The position numbers were made by a program, and so were the translations under genes. A model generated the notes under the pieces. That model searched no databases. It saw nothing but the letters and a program-made list of their open reading frames with translations, and was not told where the DNA came from. Source: DASYAN01 sp036501345 (GTDB taxonomy: Bacteria > Chloroflexota > Ktedonobacteria > Ktedonobacterales > Ktedonobacteraceae). Taken from it: a stretch of 5,985 nt of DNA. The stretch is from positions 1 through 5,985 of the forward strand of contig DASYAN010000232.1 of NCBI GenBank assembly GCA_036501345.1, given 5' to 3'. This document shows positions 4,582 to 5,985 of this stretch, one piece after another (the stretch's first letter is position 1; every line of letters begins with the position of its first letter).

Positions 4582-5397
4582 GTGAAACTTTTCACTGTGA
4601 TCAATGAGAATCAACGCGCCATTATTGAGCGACTCATCGAGATGCAACGAAAGCCACTGAAAGAGCGACGAGGGCTCATCAAGAGCCTTGAGTCAGAGGG
4701 CTACATTGTCAGCTCCGTCGGCGGTCGCTACCAAGCGGCATCCGAGGAGTATGTCTACCGTGTTCCACTCAAGAGGTGTCCCGCCTGTCAGAAGAGAAAG
4801 TCACTGGCAGAGTTCCTGACCCTGCGTGACGTGGAGCATCCCTGGTGCCTGGGTTGTCGTCACGGCAATCCGGGAGGTGCAATGCAAGCACAATTAGAGC
4901 GGGATTACTATGTCTCGCAAGGGACGTACAATCCAGGCGTGGGCCAAAAGTGTCAAAATCCTGAGTGTCCCAATGATGGCGTGATCCCATCGGAGAAGGC
5001 GCGATTTGACCCAATGTTCTGCTCACGGGAATGCTGGCGTGCCGTGCGTTCAGGACCTGCGCGGTTTTGTAAGGGATGTGGGACTCTCCTGCCAAAGGCA
5101 ATTACGGGAGAGTACCACAGCAGAGAGTGCGCCAAGAAGCACACATACAAGTTCTGTGGGAACCCTGATTGCCCTGAGCAGAAGAGGATCCCGCCGCATA
5201 GGAAATATTGCTCCAAAGGCTGCGCAACGCAAGCACAAAAGCAACAAGGGTATTTCAGGTATATCGGAGAAAAAGGCAACGAGTCGCAGTTTGTCTACAA
5301 ACAAACGACCGGAGAAGTTCCCGGCTATGCAAAGCGACGCGATGCAGTTGCAGAGAGCAACCGTGTGAATCCAAGAAGAAGAAAGGCAAAACAATAA
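4582..5397 (+). CDS. Multi-zinc-module Cys-rich protein, probably nucleic-acid binding
   Basis: This 271-residue cytoplasmic protein starts at GTG 4582, fixed by the ribosome-binding site at 4565-4573. Residues 1-60 are a helical, basic N-terminal region. Four Cys clusters follow: C66/C69...C89/C92; C124/C129...C147/C151; C163/C166...H179/C183; C192/C197...C210/C214. Modules 2 and 4 share CxNPxC followed by an F/Y-C-S-x-x-C half, the treble-clef or FCS-like pattern. Module 3 has a CxxC first half. Each module has four potential ligands, so four zinc ions are plausible. The tail is strongly basic (NPRRRKAKQ), suggesting nucleic-acid binding. There is no nuclease, HNH or DDE motif, so I assign no catalysis. 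CxNxxC also resembles the knuckle in the minus-strand gene at 1-66, hinting at shared ancestry with transposase zinc modules. It stands alone between terminators. An adaptor for protein-protein contacts is an equally valid alternative. Confidence 0.8.
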   Translation: MKLFTVINENQRAIIERLIEMQRKPLKERRGLIKSLESEGYIVSSVGGRYQAASEEYVYRVPLKRCPACQKRKSLAEFLTLRDVEHPWCLGCRHGNPGGAMQAQLERDYYVSQGTYNPGVGQKCQNPECPNDGVIPSEKARFDPMFCSRECWRAVRSGPARFCKGCGTLLPKAITGEYHSRECAKKHTYKFCGNPDCPEQKRIPPHRKYCSKGCATQAQKQQGYFRYIGEKGNESQFVYKQTTGEVPGYAKRRDAVAESNRVNPRRRKAKQ

Positions 5398-5416
5398 TAA
5401 TCTATGAAATGAGGCA

Positions 5417-5477
5417 AGACTCCAAATGGTCTCTTTTTGATCGAGACCGAACTTTAACAGAACCGAAGAGCTCGGTT
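5417..5477 (+). terminator. Weak hairpins after the zinc-module gene
   Basis: AGAC (5417-5420) and GTCT (5429-5432) form a four-bp stem followed by CTTTTTG. Further on, AACCGA (5461-5466) and TCGGTT (5472-5477) form a six-bp stem with a five-base loop but no T-run. The first is the likelier terminator, though weak. Confidence 0.3.
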
Positions 5478-5514
5478 GGTGACTAGCAGTGAATGCCATG
5501 CCGACGATCGTGCT

Positions 5515-5529
5515 ATCATCTCAGATGAT
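5515..5529. promoter_or_regulatory. 15-bp palindrome, operator candidate
   Basis: ATCATCT (5515-5521), C (5522), AGATGAT (5523-5529) is a perfect 7+1+7 palindrome. The single-base centre rules out an RNA hairpin and suits a dimeric repressor site. It lies about 110 bases before the G+C-rich small gene at 5640. Confidence 0.45.
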
Positions 5530-5596
5530 CCGACGGGCAATCTTCGCCAGTGGTGGTACCTGCGCCTGGTCTTCGAATGCTCGGTCGGCTACTCGT

Positions 5597-5611
5597 CGGA
5601 TCGTCGATCCG
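5597..5611. repeat. Short hairpin in the leader of the small G+C-rich gene
   Basis: CGGATC (5597-5602) and GATCCG (5606-5611) pair perfectly around a three-base loop, 29 bases before the ATG at 5640. It is a stable little stem that could influence translation or mark a protein site. Confidence 0.4.
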
Positions 5612-5639
5612 CAATGAGGCACTGAGGAAAGGACAAGTT

Positions 5640-5957
5640 ATGGGTACCCATCGAGGCCGCAAACTGGACCTGCAGCACCCTCGAGCTGCTCTGACATTCG
5701 ATGATGTGGTGAAGGCCTTCTGGATCCATGGCCAGCAAGTCTACCCAATTGCCAGCGCTCCAGCTTCGATATTCAAGGCTGCAGTGTTGAGTTTGGTACC
5801 ACATTGGAAGGACAGTCCAACCTACGGCGAAGCGTTGACCAGCACAGAGATCGACGTAGTGACACGCTGGTGGCTATTGTGTGCCCTTGCTGACGCTGGC
5901 AAGCTGATAATGCTGTACGGCTCCAGGGAAGAAGCTGAGCAGGCAATGAGCTACTAG
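5640..5957 (+). CDS. Small hypothetical protein, G+C-rich
   Basis: I do not recognise this 105-residue protein. The frame is open from a GTG at 5550, but ATG 5640 is preferred because GGAAAGGA lies just upstream with six bases of spacing and the extra 30 residues (VPAPGLRMLGRLL) look like chance translation. The N-terminus is basic (MGTHRGRKLD). Residues 19-35 and 39-53 look helical, and WW at 77-78 opens a hydrophobic helix, WWLLCALADAGKLIMLYG, too polar for a clear membrane span. The end is a charged helix (REEAEQAM). It may be a small helical-bundle protein. Its codons use G and C at third positions more than the genes to its left, so it probably belongs to a different genomic neighbourhood or arrived separately. 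No terminator is visible in the 28 bases left after its stop. Confidence 0.55.
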   Translation: MGTHRGRKLDLQHPRAALTFDDVVKAFWIHGQQVYPIASAPASIFKAAVLSLVPHWKDSPTYGEALTSTEIDVVTRWWLLCALADAGKLIMLYGSREEAEQAMSY

Positions 5958-5985
5958 GTCAGCTGCCCAGCGACTTTGAAGTTAG

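Noticed and set aside
5050..5499. 149-residue minus-strand frame and neighbouring minus-strand frames
   Set aside because: They are opposite the zinc-module gene, whose regularly spaced Cys codons and optimal ribosome-binding site show the real frame.
1..5985. tRNA, rRNA or known riboswitch
   Set aside because: Scanning by eye found no cloverleaf with a TTCRANNC-type T-loop, no rRNA signature segments and no recognisable riboswitch core. A covariance-model search would be decisive and was not possible here.

Overview
The window looks like an accessory, plasmid- or island-like stretch of a bacterial genome. It holds well-separated single genes, each with its own ribosome-binding site and most followed by a hairpin, rather than housekeeping operons. 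Base composition is moderate and A+T-leaning except for the last ~450 bases, which are visibly G+C-richer. The -35/-10 promoter and AGGAGG-type ribosome-binding sites are typically bacterial. The style of the Rep-like protein (an RPSF..FC..AC..ALL..ILFW segment followed by a winged helix) suggests to me a Ktedonobacter-like Chloroflexota. That is recollection of family style, not a search result, and I hold it with low confidence.

Layout. (1) 1-66, minus strand: the start of a gene running off the left edge, whose N-terminus carries an FCLNEAC zinc-knuckle motif like those of some IS transposases. (2) 65-553, plus: an unrecognised helical, coiled-coil-like protein with an in-frame 18-bp triplicated segment. 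It may have lost its 5' end to the element at the left edge. A strong hairpin terminator follows at 623-661. (3) 662-1116: mostly unassigned, with one small hydrophobic ORF at 743-925 and several short repeats. (4) 1117-1665: a near-ideal sigma-70-type promoter and an XRE-family helix-turn-helix regulator. (5) 1666-2120: a 455-base non-coding region with three hairpins, a 15-bp-period direct repeat and two further inverted repeats, leading into (6) 2121-3527: a 468-residue protein with an N-terminal winged-helix domain, best read as a replication initiator or replisome-organiser-like protein. (7) 3704-4237: a 177-residue almost entirely coiled-coil protein, followed by a terminator. (8) 4279-4500: no convincing gene, then an 11-bp-stem terminator. 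(9) 4582-5397: a 271-residue protein with four successive Cys-rich zinc-binding modules and a basic tail. (10) 5640-5957: a small G+C-rich orphan protein preceded by palindromes.

How it may work together. The most coherent unit is regulator, repeat-rich leader and Rep-like gene (1117-3527). Inside the rep-like gene, exactly at the junction between the winged-helix domain and a low-complexity linker, there is a compact cluster of direct and inverted repeats. Its two best copies have a 23-bp period, so they are read in two different codon frames. Selection there appears to act on the DNA rather than on the protein, as expected for an origin embedded in its initiator gene. This is the observation in the window most worth following up. 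The other genes are orphans whose link to the replicon is only proximity.
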